Shown here: positions 9,221 to 19,339 of the stretch, piece after piece
Numbering within the stretch: the stretch's first letter is position 1
Layout: each line of letters starts with the position of its first letter
Assembly (NCBI GenBank): GCA_014529385.2
Contig: CM043958.1
Location: 88,615,025-88,679,024 of the forward strand
DNA from: Adiantum capillus-veneris
Taxonomy: Eukaryota > Streptophyta > Polypodiopsida > Polypodiales > Pteridaceae
Direction: 5' to 3'
Length of the DNA stretch: 64,000 nt
Notes under the pieces: generated by a model
The model's database searches: none
What the model was told of the DNA's origin: nothing
Seen by the model: only the letters and a program-made list of their open reading frames with translations
Program-made: the position numbers and the translations under genes

Positions 9221-10321
9221 GTGGCCGATGCACTTTCACGACAACCAAAAGTTAATGTGGTGTCTGTAGCTACTCACAATGATCTATCTTTTATGATAGA
9301 CAAGTATGCTACTGACCCTGACTTTAGAGACATAATGTCAGTCCTTGCTTTGGGGAAGAAAGAGGAACCATTCACCTTGCAAGATGGTTATCTTCTCCAT
9401 GGTAATAAGCTATGTGTTACCCATTCCCTTTGTGAGAAAGTTATGTATGAATCCCATGCTCCTCCCTATGTGGGGCATAGAGGCATTCAACCTACTCTTC
9501 GAGGAGTAGAGACGTATTTCTGTTGGTCTACCATGAAAGTGGACATACAAGAGTATGTTTCAAAATGTGTAGTATGCCAAAAGACCAAGTATGATAGAGG
9601 GAAGCAACCTGGATTACTCCAGCCATTGCCTATCCCAAATTCACCATGGGAGAGTATATCCATGGATTTCATATTTGCATTACCTAAGTCTATCCATGGG
9701 AATACGGGAACATGGACAATAGTCGACAGGTTTAGCAAGCAAGCACACTTTATTCCTATCAAAAAGACTATTAAGGCACACCAAATGGCAACTCTCTTCA
9801 TATCTCAGATTTTCAAACACCATGGATTACCAACATTCATCGTGTCAGATAGAGATCCTAGAATGACCAGTAACTTCTGGAAAGGTCTCTTTGAAAATCT
9901 AGGAACAAGATTGAATTTCTCTTCGGCCTATCACCCACAACCGGATGGCCAAAGTGAGATAGCCAATCTTAGGATACTCGATCTACTAAAGACTTATGTT
10001 ACAGAAGTAGATCAACTCTCACAATGGGAAAAGTACTTACCTCTTGTAGAGTATGCCTACAATAATACTATACATACTTCTACGGGAAAAGCACCTTTTG
10101 AGATCATTGAGGGAATACCTAAAAGTTCCTTGCTACTCAAAGTACATGGAAATATCTTCACTGCCGATGAGTATAGCCGTGACCTACAAGAATCTTTGCA
10201 AAAGATTAAGCAGGCTATATCCATCTCTCAAGAAAGGAAAAATGCTACTGCTGACAAGCACAGAAGGACCTTAACATTCAAAGAAAATGATTGGGTCTTA
10301 CTTAAGTTTCCTAAGGCTTGA
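9221..10321 (+). CDS. Family-A integrase (open frame)
   Basis: 366 codons, the longest intact pol segment of copy A. Order: end of RNase H (ADALSRQ); H2C2 zinc-binding region (ESHAPPYVGHRG, then CVVCQKTK); DDE core with Asp in SMDFIFALP, Asp in VSDRDPRMTSNFWKG and Glu in DGQSEIANLR; then the basic C-terminal part ending KENDWVLLKFPKA before a TGA. The family joins element cDNA to chromosomal DNA. All catalytic residues look intact, but the C-terminal chromodomain is cut off by the stop and the upstream polyprotein is broken, so it would need help from elsewhere. Confidence 0.85.
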   Translation: MADALSRQPKVNVVSVATHNDLSFMIDKYATDPDFRDIMSVLALGKKEEPFTLQDGYLLHGNKLCVTHSLCEKVMYESHAPPYVGHRGIQPTLRGVETYFCWSTMKVDIQEYVSKCVVCQKTKYDRGKQPGLLQPLPIPNSPWESISMDFIFALPKSIHGNTGTWTIVDRFSKQAHFIPIKKTIKAHQMATLFISQIFKHHGLPTFIVSDRDPRMTSNFWKGLFENLGTRLNFSSAYHPQPDGQSEIANLRILDLLKTYVTEVDQLSQWEKYLPLVEYAYNNTIHTSTGKAPFEIIEGIPKSSLLLKVHGNIFTADEYSRDLQESLQKIKQAISISQERKNATADKHRRTLTFKENDWVLLKFPKA

Positions 10322-10770
10322 TTAAGGCAAACGCCGAGAAAAAATCCTACGGGCCATCAAAAGTATTATGCTAAGCTAGCAAAAAGATACTATGGTCTTT
10401 TCCAAATCTTGAAGCCTATCAATGAGACGGCCTACCAACTCAAGTTGCACAACCATTGGCTCATACACAATTCTTTCCATGTGAGCCTACTCAAGCCCCA
10501 CAAAGGAGAGCCACCAAGTGAACCAATTACTGAAGACCCTCCCAATGATTGAAGACCCTCCCAAAGTTGAAGACCAACAAAAGGTGCTACAACCCGAAGC
10601 TATCCTTCGCATGAAGACGAGGTACTATGACATGGTAAAATTATCCGATGGTATCTTATTAAGTTCAAAAATTATCCTTTTGAAGATGCTAGTTGGATGC
10701 AAGGAATACAGCTTAAGGATAGTATGAACCTTGTCAATGCTTACAATGCTACATTAGAGTAAGCAAATGT
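10322..10770 (+). pseudogene. Family-A integrase C-terminus and chromodomain-like tail
   Basis: After the stop at 10319 the reading continues with KRYYGLFQILKPINETAYQ and FHVSLLKPHKGEP, typical of the Ty3/gypsy integrase tail. Around 10640-10720, in another frame, YLIKFKNYPFEDASWMQ resembles the chromodomain core (W-K-x-Y-x-x-x-x-A-T-W-E type). This places family A among chromoviruses. Stops and frameshifts make it non-functional. Confidence 0.65.
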
Positions 10771-11145
10771 TCAAATTTCTTTTAAATGACCCATGTTTTT
10801 GTATTATAAGACTAGTTCTCTTTTTATATTGTGCACAATTTAAATAGTATGCATGCTTAGAATCATGTTTATGAGATGACGACGTTTCTCAAACACCAAG
10901 TAGAATTTGTCACTCTACTTTGGGAGAATGAAATGGACTAAAGAGCAGACATGCTTGCGACAGCTATGTCTCCCAAGCACCAAATGGATTGGTCATCCAT
11001 CTTGGAAAGATGTCGTAGGGTAAAAAGGGATCCTCTACCCCCTAGGTAAGATTGACTAATGACTAAGGCTTTATCTCTTCTACCTCATAGTCGAGGACGA
11101 CTATGAGGTAGAAGAGAGACGACTATGATTTCAAGACAGAGGTAA
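10771..11145 (+). other. Copy A 3' untranslated segment with hairpin and polypurine tract
   Basis: Non-coding. Bases 11074-11093 and 11098-11117 form a perfect 20-bp inverted repeat with the loop AGGA. Compared with copy B (16270-16312), this comes from about 22 extra bases that are an inverted copy of the sequence next door. A purine tract (TTCAAGACAGAGGTAA) abuts the LTR start at 11146 and is the likely plus-strand primer; B has TTCAAGAGAGAGGTAA. Confidence 0.7.
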
Positions 11146-11297
11146 TGTCATAAAATCTAATATCTAACCAACCCAAATGATTTTCTCATATTAAACTGAT
11201 CATTTAATGTGGGGGAATAAACGGGAACAAGGGTTAAGATATAGACATGTGCTTATAGATCTATCTCAACACGAGGCCAATATTAAAGGGGCCCAAA
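11146..11297 (+). mobile_element. Family-A middle LTR, left part
   Basis: TGTCATAAAATCTAATATC through to GGGGCCCAAA, closely matching the first 150 bases of the LTR at 4689. The LTR is interrupted at 11297 by an inserted TIR element and resumes at 12850. Confidence 0.9.
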
Positions 11298-12147
11298 CCC
11301 AGGGGATTCACTCTATATACAAAAAGGGACGCCACCTGCAAGCGTACAACTTTGATAAAACCCCTATATACGACTTGTAATAGGGAATATGACCCCCTCT
11401 TTCTATGCTTATATGACAATCAATAAAGAAAACTATCATACCCCTATCTTACATATAAAATTTAAGGCTCACATGATCTAACTGAGAAAAACTAGTCAAA
11501 GAGTGTGTAGCATAGTGACTAACAACATACAGAAGGAACCACTTCTATTGATAGCTAGATGTACCCTCATTGTGTCTTAGTTTGATTTTTAACTATGTGC
11601 TCTATCAGCCTGCACTCTTGATACTCATCCAATTCTAACCCATCCAAAGCTTGTTTAAATCAACCCTTGACCTACTCCAAATCAACCCTTATCTATGATC
11701 GACTTAATGCAAAATTTGATGTGTGACTTGATAAAAAACTTCCCCAAAATTCAATCAAGTTCTAGTGCACATTGATGACCAATCATTACAAGTAATCAAC
11801 CTAAGTCAGGTTTTCTGCAACTTCTCGTACCCAACCAACAAGGTTTGAAGCATGAAAATGGACACCTGACAATGTAACGATCTGCCCACATTTAATAAAT
11901 TGTTTTTGCCTTTCACCCCACGAGTTCATAATCTCTTACGCACTTGTTATTGTTCGGGTGCTCTCTCGTGATCTTGAATAGGAGGATTGGGGGTTATTTA
12001 TGATCTTTTGGGATGGCTCTGAAGGAAATGTTCTTACTCTTGTGGGAGGATTTTTCAGTTATACACAAGGAAAGGGGAGAACTTTCTTGCTTCTTGACCT
12101 ATGGCAGCTCTCTTGATCTTGGCGTAGTAGAAGTGAAGGGAAGGATT

Positions 12148-12149
<2 letters not shown>

Positions 12150-12193
<44 letters not shown>
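12150..12193. repeat. (TC)n microsatellite
   Basis: About 22 perfect CT dinucleotides inside the TIR element. They produce a spurious open frame rich in Leu and Ser. Confidence 0.95.
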
Positions 12194-12195
<2 letters not shown>

Positions 12196-12648
12196 GTCTT
12201 TCTCTCTTTGAGGACTCACGGGCTCTCTTGGATCTCTCTCTTGGGAAATTGAAAGAGGGAAGGAGGCTTGCTTTTGTTGAATGTGAGGATCTTGGAAGAA
12301 TTCTTGCTCGTGTTTAGGGGATCTCTTATGTAACCAAGGCTTGGGAAAGAGTTTGAATAGTTTTGGGTCCCGTTATAGCTTCAAAATCAATACACATTAT
12401 TACTCAAATAACATGCTTATAAAGTTGTGTTAGGTTCTCCATGTAAATTTGCATCTATACAAACTCTTTATAGCTTCATCCCTCAACAAATGAACTATAA
12501 TTGCAAAACAAGCAATTGATAGAAAGCAATGTTAGTTCTTGCATGTATCTTTGTAGCTATTGACTCACAAGTTTGAGGGCATACTCTTTTGGGAAGCCAT
12601 TATTTTTTGAAACACAAAAAATTCCTCTCATTCTTCCCTTTTCTCATG

Positions 12649-12676
12649 CCCCCCCCCCCCCCCCCCCCCCCCCCCC
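12649..12676. repeat. Poly-C run of 28 bases
   Basis: Uninterrupted C homopolymer followed shortly by A-rich runs, inside the TIR element. Length is likely variable and may be unreliable in assembly. Confidence 0.9.
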
Positions 12677-12849
12677 ACCTTCCCAACAAAAAAAAAAAGA
12701 AAAAAATGATACCTCCCTCCTTTATTTTTAATCTTGGGAGATAAATTGTTGGGGGCCTACCTCTAACTTATACTCTTATGTAACTTGTAAAAAACCCCCC
12801 CTCCCCTGCACTTACGTGGTGCGGTAAGTTTTCCATAATGAATCCCCAG

Positions 12850-12932
12850 GGGGCCCAAATGAGAGATGGTCTATCAAAGAGCAAGGCTAACCAATGGAGC
12901 ATTAAGATCTTAGGATTAGCTTCATTGAAGAC
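12850..12932 (+). mobile_element. Family-A middle LTR, right part, truncated
   Basis: Continues the LTR (CCCAAATGAGAGATGGTC to GCTTCATTGAAGAC), then at about 12932 departs abruptly from LTR sequence into copy B coding sequence just upstream of its protease. About 1.4 kb of LTR plus the primer site and gag of copy B are missing: a single deletion within a tandem pair explains this. Confidence 0.8.
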
Positions 12933-13330
12933 TAGAGTCTCTGTGTTTGAAGCTCCAAAAGAGGATGCTCATTGCCAAGGATTTCTCCTTTCCTATGATT
13001 GGGGAAAGATGCAAGAGCATGATGACTTTATTTTGTTTGACCCTAGTTCAACTCACAACTTCATATCCACGGAGTTGACAACTAAGCTAGGCATACAAGC
13101 CCACAAGATAGGAGATGCATTGAGAGCCAATGGAGCTATCAAGGGACAAGACGTCTCAGTTACTTCTCTAATTGAAAAATTAAAGCTTCATGTCCAAAGC
13201 CATGTGGAGAAAAAGGGTTTCTTCATCTCCCCTCTCAAACATGAGAATGTTATCATTGGGGCACCATGGTTTAATCGCATGGCTTCCAACATGAAGTTCC
13301 CTGAAGGAGAATCTACTTCACCTACAGGGA
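12933..13330 (+). pseudogene. Copy B retropepsin
   Basis: Encodes VFEAPKEDAHCQGFLLS, then the active-site region FILFDPSSTHNFISTEL and the second hallmark ENVIIGAPWFNRM. The family motif DTGS/DPGS appears here as DPSS, a change in the flexible loop that may reduce activity. The reported ATG at 12838 lies in the LTR and is a by-product of the deletion fusion. A frameshift follows near 13310. Confidence 0.8.
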
Positions 13331-13379
13331 AAAGAGCATGTACATAGATGCTCCCTGCAATAAAGGGAATCAAGAGGAA

Positions 13380-14560
13380 TTAGAGTTGTCTAGTTTCCTA
13401 AATGGATTCCAAGATGTTTTCATTGATGACATCCCTAGTGAGCTACCTCTAAAATGAGGGATGATGACCATGCAATTGAGCTCCTACCAAGAAGCTCACC
13501 GCCTAACAAGCCTCCTTATCGAGTTTCACAAGCTCAACAAGAGGAGATCATGAGGCAAGTGCATGAATCGATGGAAAAAGGGATGGTGAGGTCTAGCTCC
13601 TCTCCATTTTGTTCACCATTTCTTTTAGTGCAAAAGAAAGACGACACATATCACATGTGTGTCGACTATAGAGCACTAAATAAGATCACTATCAAAAATA
13701 GATTTCTTGTGCCGTTGGTAGAAGATCTATTTAATAATTTACAAGTTTTGGCCTGACAAATGCTCTAGACGCATTCAAACTCATGATGGACAAAAATCTT
13801 TAGGCCATTCAAATTCTCTTGAGGAGTACAAGCGACACCTCCAGATAATTTTTCAAGTTGTGAGAGAGAATAAGATTTTCATTACTCAAAAGAAAAGTGA
13901 ATTCTTCCTACAAGAGATTCAATATTTAGGTCACATTATCTCTAAAGGTGGCACCCGTGATCCAACAAAGTTAGAGATAATAAAAGGATGGCCTAATCCA
14001 AGGAATCTACATGAGGTAGGAAGCTTCATAGGTATGTGTGCATACTATAGATGCTTCATAGAAAAAATTCTCGCTAATAGCAAGCCCATTACATGACTTA
14101 ACAAAAAATAACATTAAGTATTCATGGACTGCAAAAGTGCAAGAAGCTTAAGGAGAGGCTTATCTCTCAACGTGTTCTCACACTATTAAATCTCTCAAAG
14201 CCATTTGAGGTCCAATGTGATGCTTGTGGTAATTGCCTTGGAGCTATTTTGCTTCAAGAAGGGCATGCCATAGCATATGAGAGTCAAAGACTCAACTTTG
14301 ATAAGTGAGTAATGGGAAAATACGAAAAAGAGCTACTAGCTATTCTATATGCCATAAACACGTGGAAACACTGTCTCTTGGGGACTCCATTCATCCTACG
14401 AATGGATCAAAAAGCCTCAAGAACTTCATGATGCAAACCAAGCTCTTCGACAAACCAATGAGGTGGGAAATTTTTCTTTTGCAATTTAAATTTCATATTG
14501 CTCACATTGTTGGCAAGCACAATCAATTGGACGATGCACTTTCACAACGACCAAGGATAA
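13380..14560 (+). pseudogene. Copy B reverse transcriptase/RNase H with internal deletion
   Basis: Opens with IELLPRSSPPNKPPYRVSQ and MCVDYRALNKITIKNRF, then at about 13745 loses most of the palm: the FxDD catalytic motif is gone and only scraps (GLTNA, then LEEYKRHLQ) remain. It resumes with ITQKKSEFFLQEIQYLGHI, FIGMCAYYRCFIEK, RNase H residues (VQCDACGNCLGAILLQEG) and HIVGKHNQLDDALSQ. Many stops and frameshifts. Non-functional. Confidence 0.8.
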
Positions 14561-15960
14561 ATGTGGTGTCTATAGCAACTCACAATGATCTATCTTTTAT
14601 AGATAAGTATGCTATTGATTGAGACTTTAAGTATGTAATTAGAGCCTTTGCATTAGGGAAGAAAAAAAAGAACCATTCACCTTGAAGGATGGCTATCTTC
14701 CAAATGGCAATAGGCTATGTGTTAATCACCCATACAATACAAAAGTCATGTATGAATCCCATACTTCTCCTTATGCGGGGCAAAGAGGGATTCCATAGTC
14801 TACTCTTTGAGGAGTAGAAATGTATTTCTGTTGGTCTACCATGAAAAGTAAACATACAAGAGTATGTTTCAAAATGTGTGGTATACCAAAGTTCAAAATT
14901 GATCAAGGGAAGCAACTTGGATTGTTTCAGTCGGACAGGCTTAACAAGAAAACACACTCTATGCCTGTCAAAAAGGCTATTAAGGCACATCAAATGGCAA
15001 CCCTCTTCAGATCTCAAATTTTTAAGCATCATGGATTTCCAACATCCATAGTGTCGGACAAAGATCCTAGAATGACCAGTAATTTCTAGAAGGGTCTCTT
15101 TTGGAATCTAAGAAGTAGATTAAATTTATCTTTTGTCCTATCATCCACAAATGGATGACCAAAGTGAAATAACTAATCTAATGATTCTTGAATCTACTAA
15201 AAGCCTATTTCATGGAAGTAGATCAACGTTCTCGATAATAGAAGTACCTACCTCTTATAGAGTATGCGTACAATGATATTGTACATACTTCTATGGGGAA
15301 AGCACCTTTCGAGGTTAAAGAGGGAAGATCCAAAAGTCCCTTACTACGTCAATTACAGGGGAAGATCTTCGCTACTGATGAATATAGATGAGACCTACAA
15401 GAATCTTTTCCAAAGATTAAAGGGGTTATATCCATCTCACAAGAAAGTCAAAAAGGGTTGCTGCTAATAAGCACAAAAGAACCTTATCCTTTAAGGAAAA
15501 TGATTGGGTCTTGCTAAAGTTTCTCAAGGCTCGTCTGAGGCATACTACGGGCAAGAGTTCTATGGACCACCAAGAGTATGATGCTAAACTAGCAAAAAGA
15601 TACTATGGTCCTTAAAATTCTTAAGCCAGTCAATGAGATGGGTTATCAATTGAAGTTTCCCAACCATTGGCTCATGCACAATGTTTTCCATGAGAACCTA
15701 CATAACCCTTACAAAGGAGCGCCATGAAAATAAGCAATAGTTCCAGACCCTCCAAAAATCGAAGAGCAAGAAGAAGTACTTCAATATAGTCCATCCTATG
15801 ACATGAAGACAAGGTATTAAGAAACGGTAAGATTATTTGACCATATCTTATTAAGTTTAACAATTACCCTTTTAAAGATGCTAGATGGATGCAAAGAACC
15901 TAGCTTAAGGATAATATGAACCTTGCCAATGCTTACGATGTTGCACTAGAGTAAGCATAT
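14561..15960 (+). pseudogene. Copy B integrase and chromodomain remnant
   Basis: Fragments align with the copy A integrase: YFCWSTMKS, MATLFRSQIFKHHGFPTS and VSDKDPRMTSNF (second Asp of DDE). The segment with the first catalytic Asp is deleted between about 14930 and 14940, and the Glu region is frameshifted. The tail (around 15610-15700, 15780-15930) corresponds to the A integrase C-terminus and chromodomain-like region. Clearly dead. Confidence 0.75.
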
Positions 15961-16312
15961 GAAAATGCATTTTAAATGAAAAATGTTTTTGTCTTATAAG
16001 ACTAGTTCTCTTTTTATTGTGCACAAATTTAAGTAGTATGCATACTAAGATTCATGTTTGGGATGACGACTATGTCTCTCAAACACCATGTAGAATTTGT
16101 CACTCTACTTGGGAGGATGAAATGAACTAAAGAGCAGACATGCTTGCAGCAACTACATCTCCCAAGCACCAAATGGATTAATCATCCATCTTGGAATGAT
16201 GTCGTAGGGTGAAAAGGGATCCTCTACCCGCTAAGACAAATTGACTAATGGCTATGACTTTATCTCTTTTACCTCATAGTCGAGGACGACTATGATTTCA
16301 AGAGAGAGGTAA

Positions 16313-17831
16313 TGTCATTAAATATCTAATATCTAACCAACCCAAATGATTTTCTCATATTAAACTGATCATTTAATATGGGATAATAAACGGGAACAAG
16401 GGTTAGAATATAGACATGTGCTTACGAATCTATCTCAACACGGAGCCAATGGTAAAGGGGCCCAAATGAGAGATGGTATGTCAAAGACCAAGGTTAACTA
16501 ATGAAGCTTAAAAGACCTTAGGTTAGCTTCACTAAAGACCTCCAATAGTTAGTGTTAAAAGTCCTTTGACCTTAAGCAAGCTAGGGTTGAGCTTGAGGTG
16601 GAAACCCGACCTAAACTTAAGCAAGCTAGGGCTGTGCTTGAGGTGGGAACCTTAAGCAAGCTAGGGATGTGCTTGAGGTGGGAACCTGACCTAAACTTAA
16701 GCAAGCTAGGGATGTTCTTGAGGTCGAGACCCAACCTAAACTTAAACAAGCTAGGGATGTGCTTGAGGTGGGAACTCCATCTTAGGTGCTTGTCATGCTT
16801 GATGACTAAGGTACTTGAGGTACTTGTCACATTTAATGAGGAAGTTGCTTGAGAAGCTTCCTATGCATGGGGGGTAAGATGCTTGAGTCAAAAAGAGAAC
16901 CTACACACTTAATGAGGAAGTTGCTTGAGAAACTTCCTATGCATAAAAATCTCAAAGTTAGGGGAATTCTAAAAGAGCACATGGGACAGATGTCAGACTC
17001 TCACTAAGCTTAACCACATGGTGCACTTGAATGCTATTGTTTGGTCTAAAGAGGGGTCCAATGAGCTTGCAGAATGAAGAAATTTCTCCCAAAGCAAGGA
17101 AGGGGGGTGCTAGGGGGATATACTCCACACACACACACTCATTTGCAAGGGCATTCTCACTTGGTGAAAGTGGAGGAACACCACCTCCTTCTCCAAGCTT
17201 GTGAGAAGTGAGAGACTACATCAACACTCTTGGCTATGGAATGAAAATCCAACCAAGAGCCATGCTTCAATGCTTAAGCTTGCCATCTTCTCCATCTCCA
17301 TTACTATGCTACTATGTATGCTAGCAAGAAGAGTAATGATAAGTGAGGAGCTATTTCTTTCTCCTATGGAATGTTTCTTCTTCCTCTTCCGTACCCTCAT
17401 TCCCCGCTAGCTCTCTCCACCTTTGAAGGTGTTTGAGGCCTTGGGACTGAGGCTTGGGATAGTTAATGCTCTCTACAATTTTATGTTATGCTTGTGATGC
17501 ATGAAGATTTCCATCTTCATTACATCACTCAAGTCACAAGGAACACAAAGATTGTATTGTACCAAGTCTCTCTTAATGGGAGAAACTATAATACAAATGC
17601 GTATTGGAGGGGGGACCGGCTCCATATGAATCTGGTCCTCAACTATTGTCATGTTCTCTAAACTCTCTCTCTTGCAAAAGTATTGTTCGTGCTAAGTTAA
17701 CTAAGTACCATGTTTATGTTGCTACCATCAATTAAGTTCACCCGCTATGCTCACAAAGTAATCTCTCAAAAGTGCTTCACCTAATTTCCTAATTCTGCTA
17801 CTCTCAAAGTTCATAGGCCATTTCCATTATA
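16313..17831 (+). mobile_element. Family-A 3' LTR (copy B)
   Basis: Starts TGTCATTAAATATC after the tract AAGAGAGAGGTAA and ends ATTATA (terminal CA changed to TA), matching 4689-6322 over its length. Beyond it, integrase codons of element E begin in the opposite orientation. Its minisatellite (16570-16790) is expanded relative to copy A. Confidence 0.85.
16570..16790 (+). repeat. Minisatellite in copy B LTR
   Basis: About four to five copies of a 45-60 base unit containing AAGCAAGCTAGGGATGTGC and TTGAGGTGGGAAC. It sits where copy A has single units plus AGGTGCTTG repeats. Confidence 0.8.
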
Positions 17832-18488
17832 GTTTAGCTATTTTCCTTTTGGCCATCCGTTGGGAATAGTAGGCCGAGAAAAAGAGGGTTAATCTAGTTC
17901 TGATAGAGACTCTACCAAAAATTAGCGATCATGGTGGGATTTCTATCCAACGCAATTAGATGTTGGCAAGCCATGGTCCCTTTATCATACTTCGTCTTTT
18001 GGTATACCATACATTTTGAAACATACGCTTCTATGTTCTTGTTTCTTGGTAAGCCAATACAAGTATGCTTCTATTCCTAGATGAGTAGGTTTGAATACTT
18101 GTTTTCCCCGCATATGTGAGGAGTATGGGAAGTGATTAAGACACAGCCAAGGTATGGAAGATAACCGTCCTCTAAAGTGAATGGTTCTTTTTCTTCCCTT
18201 TGTAAAGGCTATTACCATATTCCTAAAGTTTGGGTTAGCAGCATATTTAAATTTCATAAAAGATGGCTCATTGTAAGTTGATATTGTTACCCTATCTACT
18301 CTTGGCCATCGTAAAAGTGCATTGGCCACTTGATTGTGCTTGCCAGCAATGTGAGCCACTATAAAAAGTAAATTGCAAAAAGAAACTTGCCCACCTCATT
18401 TGTTTGTCAGATAGCTTGGCTTGCATCATGGATGGAGTCCTCAAGAAGTGCTTCCATGTGTCTATGGCATGTAAAACAACTCGTAGCT
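17832..18488 (-). pseudogene. Element E, RNase H and integrase fragment
   Basis: Minus-strand family-A pol. From high to low coordinates: RNase H end (HAIDTWKHFL, KLSDKQMRWASF, HIAGKHNQVANALL), H2C2 region (PYSSHMRGKQVFKPTHLG), then a short scrap of integrase core (NPTMIANFW, then the YYPQ-DGQ region) after an internal deletion. It ends at 17831, where copy B's LTR begins in the other orientation. It is the 3'-ward half of the element whose gag and 5' LTR lie at 45413-51892; protease and reverse transcriptase are missing. Confidence 0.75.
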
Positions 18489-18967
18489 GAAACCTTAGAA
18501 ATTGTACAAAGCCTGATCAAATTAACTTGGTTGTTGTTAAGAAAACACTGTAGAATGATCCAATTATGGCAAATATTGGTATTTTTGGAACCGTAACCAG
18601 AGCTTTACTATGGTTAGAATTTCTCAGAACAGAATTCCGATAAAATTTGGAAAAGTTACGGGCTCTGAAAGGTTACACTATGAATTTAATTAGTAAAGTA
18701 AAATTGAAAGGTTTCAGTAATTCTTACTGTTAAAGACTTTTTATCCTAAAGTTCTAGAAATTGCAGATATTTCCAAGTTTAATCATTAAAAGTCAAGAAA
18801 AATAGCAAATATCAATTCTAGAAGCTGGGGGGGGGGGGGGGGGGGGCTGTGTTGGGCTGTGATGAACCTGCCCAAGATAAATTTAGCAGCAGGTGGTGCT
18901 AGATGGAAGCTGGGGCCTTGCTTGAGGTGCCAGGACCTGCCAGAAACAGCCCAGGTGCCCTAAAAGC

Positions 18968-18975
18968 TATGTATA
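18968..18975 (+). promoter_or_regulatory. Degraded TATA box, C 5' LTR
   Basis: Reads TATGTATA where the other two LTR copies have TATAAATA (28996-29003 and 30732-30739), followed by the conserved start-site region CCCCCCTTCTTCACAAAA. Confidence 0.55.
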
Positions 18976-19339
18976 GACCCCCCTTCTTCACAAAAAATTA
19001 GACTCAGAGCTTTGGCAAATTCTCTCTCATCTAGAGGGATCTCTACTCAGAAATCACTAGAGAGCAAAGCTCTAATTGGTTAATCAACGGTAATTAGCAC
19101 TGACCTTGTTTAATTAGCAGAACTATGTTAATCTATTTATATTTTCTTGATTAATTCAATTAATTAAGAAGATTAAACCTATTTATACTCTAAAATTCTC
19201 TCCTAATTCTAAATTCTCTATTGATTATTGAGATTAAGCTTAGGGATACTAATCTAATTAATTGTTATATTATATTAGGACTGAAATTATTCGTTTTAAC
19301 CATAAATTAATGATAATTATACTAATTAAACTTAGATTA

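Larger units (their letters stand above)
11298..12849. mobile_element. 1.55-kb non-autonomous TIR element inside the LTR
   Basis: The LTR sequence GGGGCCCAAA occurs on both sides (11288-11297 and 12850-12859), a 9-10 base target-site duplication. The ends form a short inverted repeat: CCCAGGGGATTCA at the left, TGAATCCCCAG at the right, with about one difference. Inside are a (TC)n run, a 28-base poly-C run and no coding frame worth naming. A 9-10 base duplication fits Mutator-like elements, but the inverted repeats are too short to assign a superfamily firmly. Confidence 0.7.

Noticed and set aside
12013-12252. 79-codon frame with a long Leu-Ser run
   Set aside because: It is the (TC)n microsatellite read in frame.
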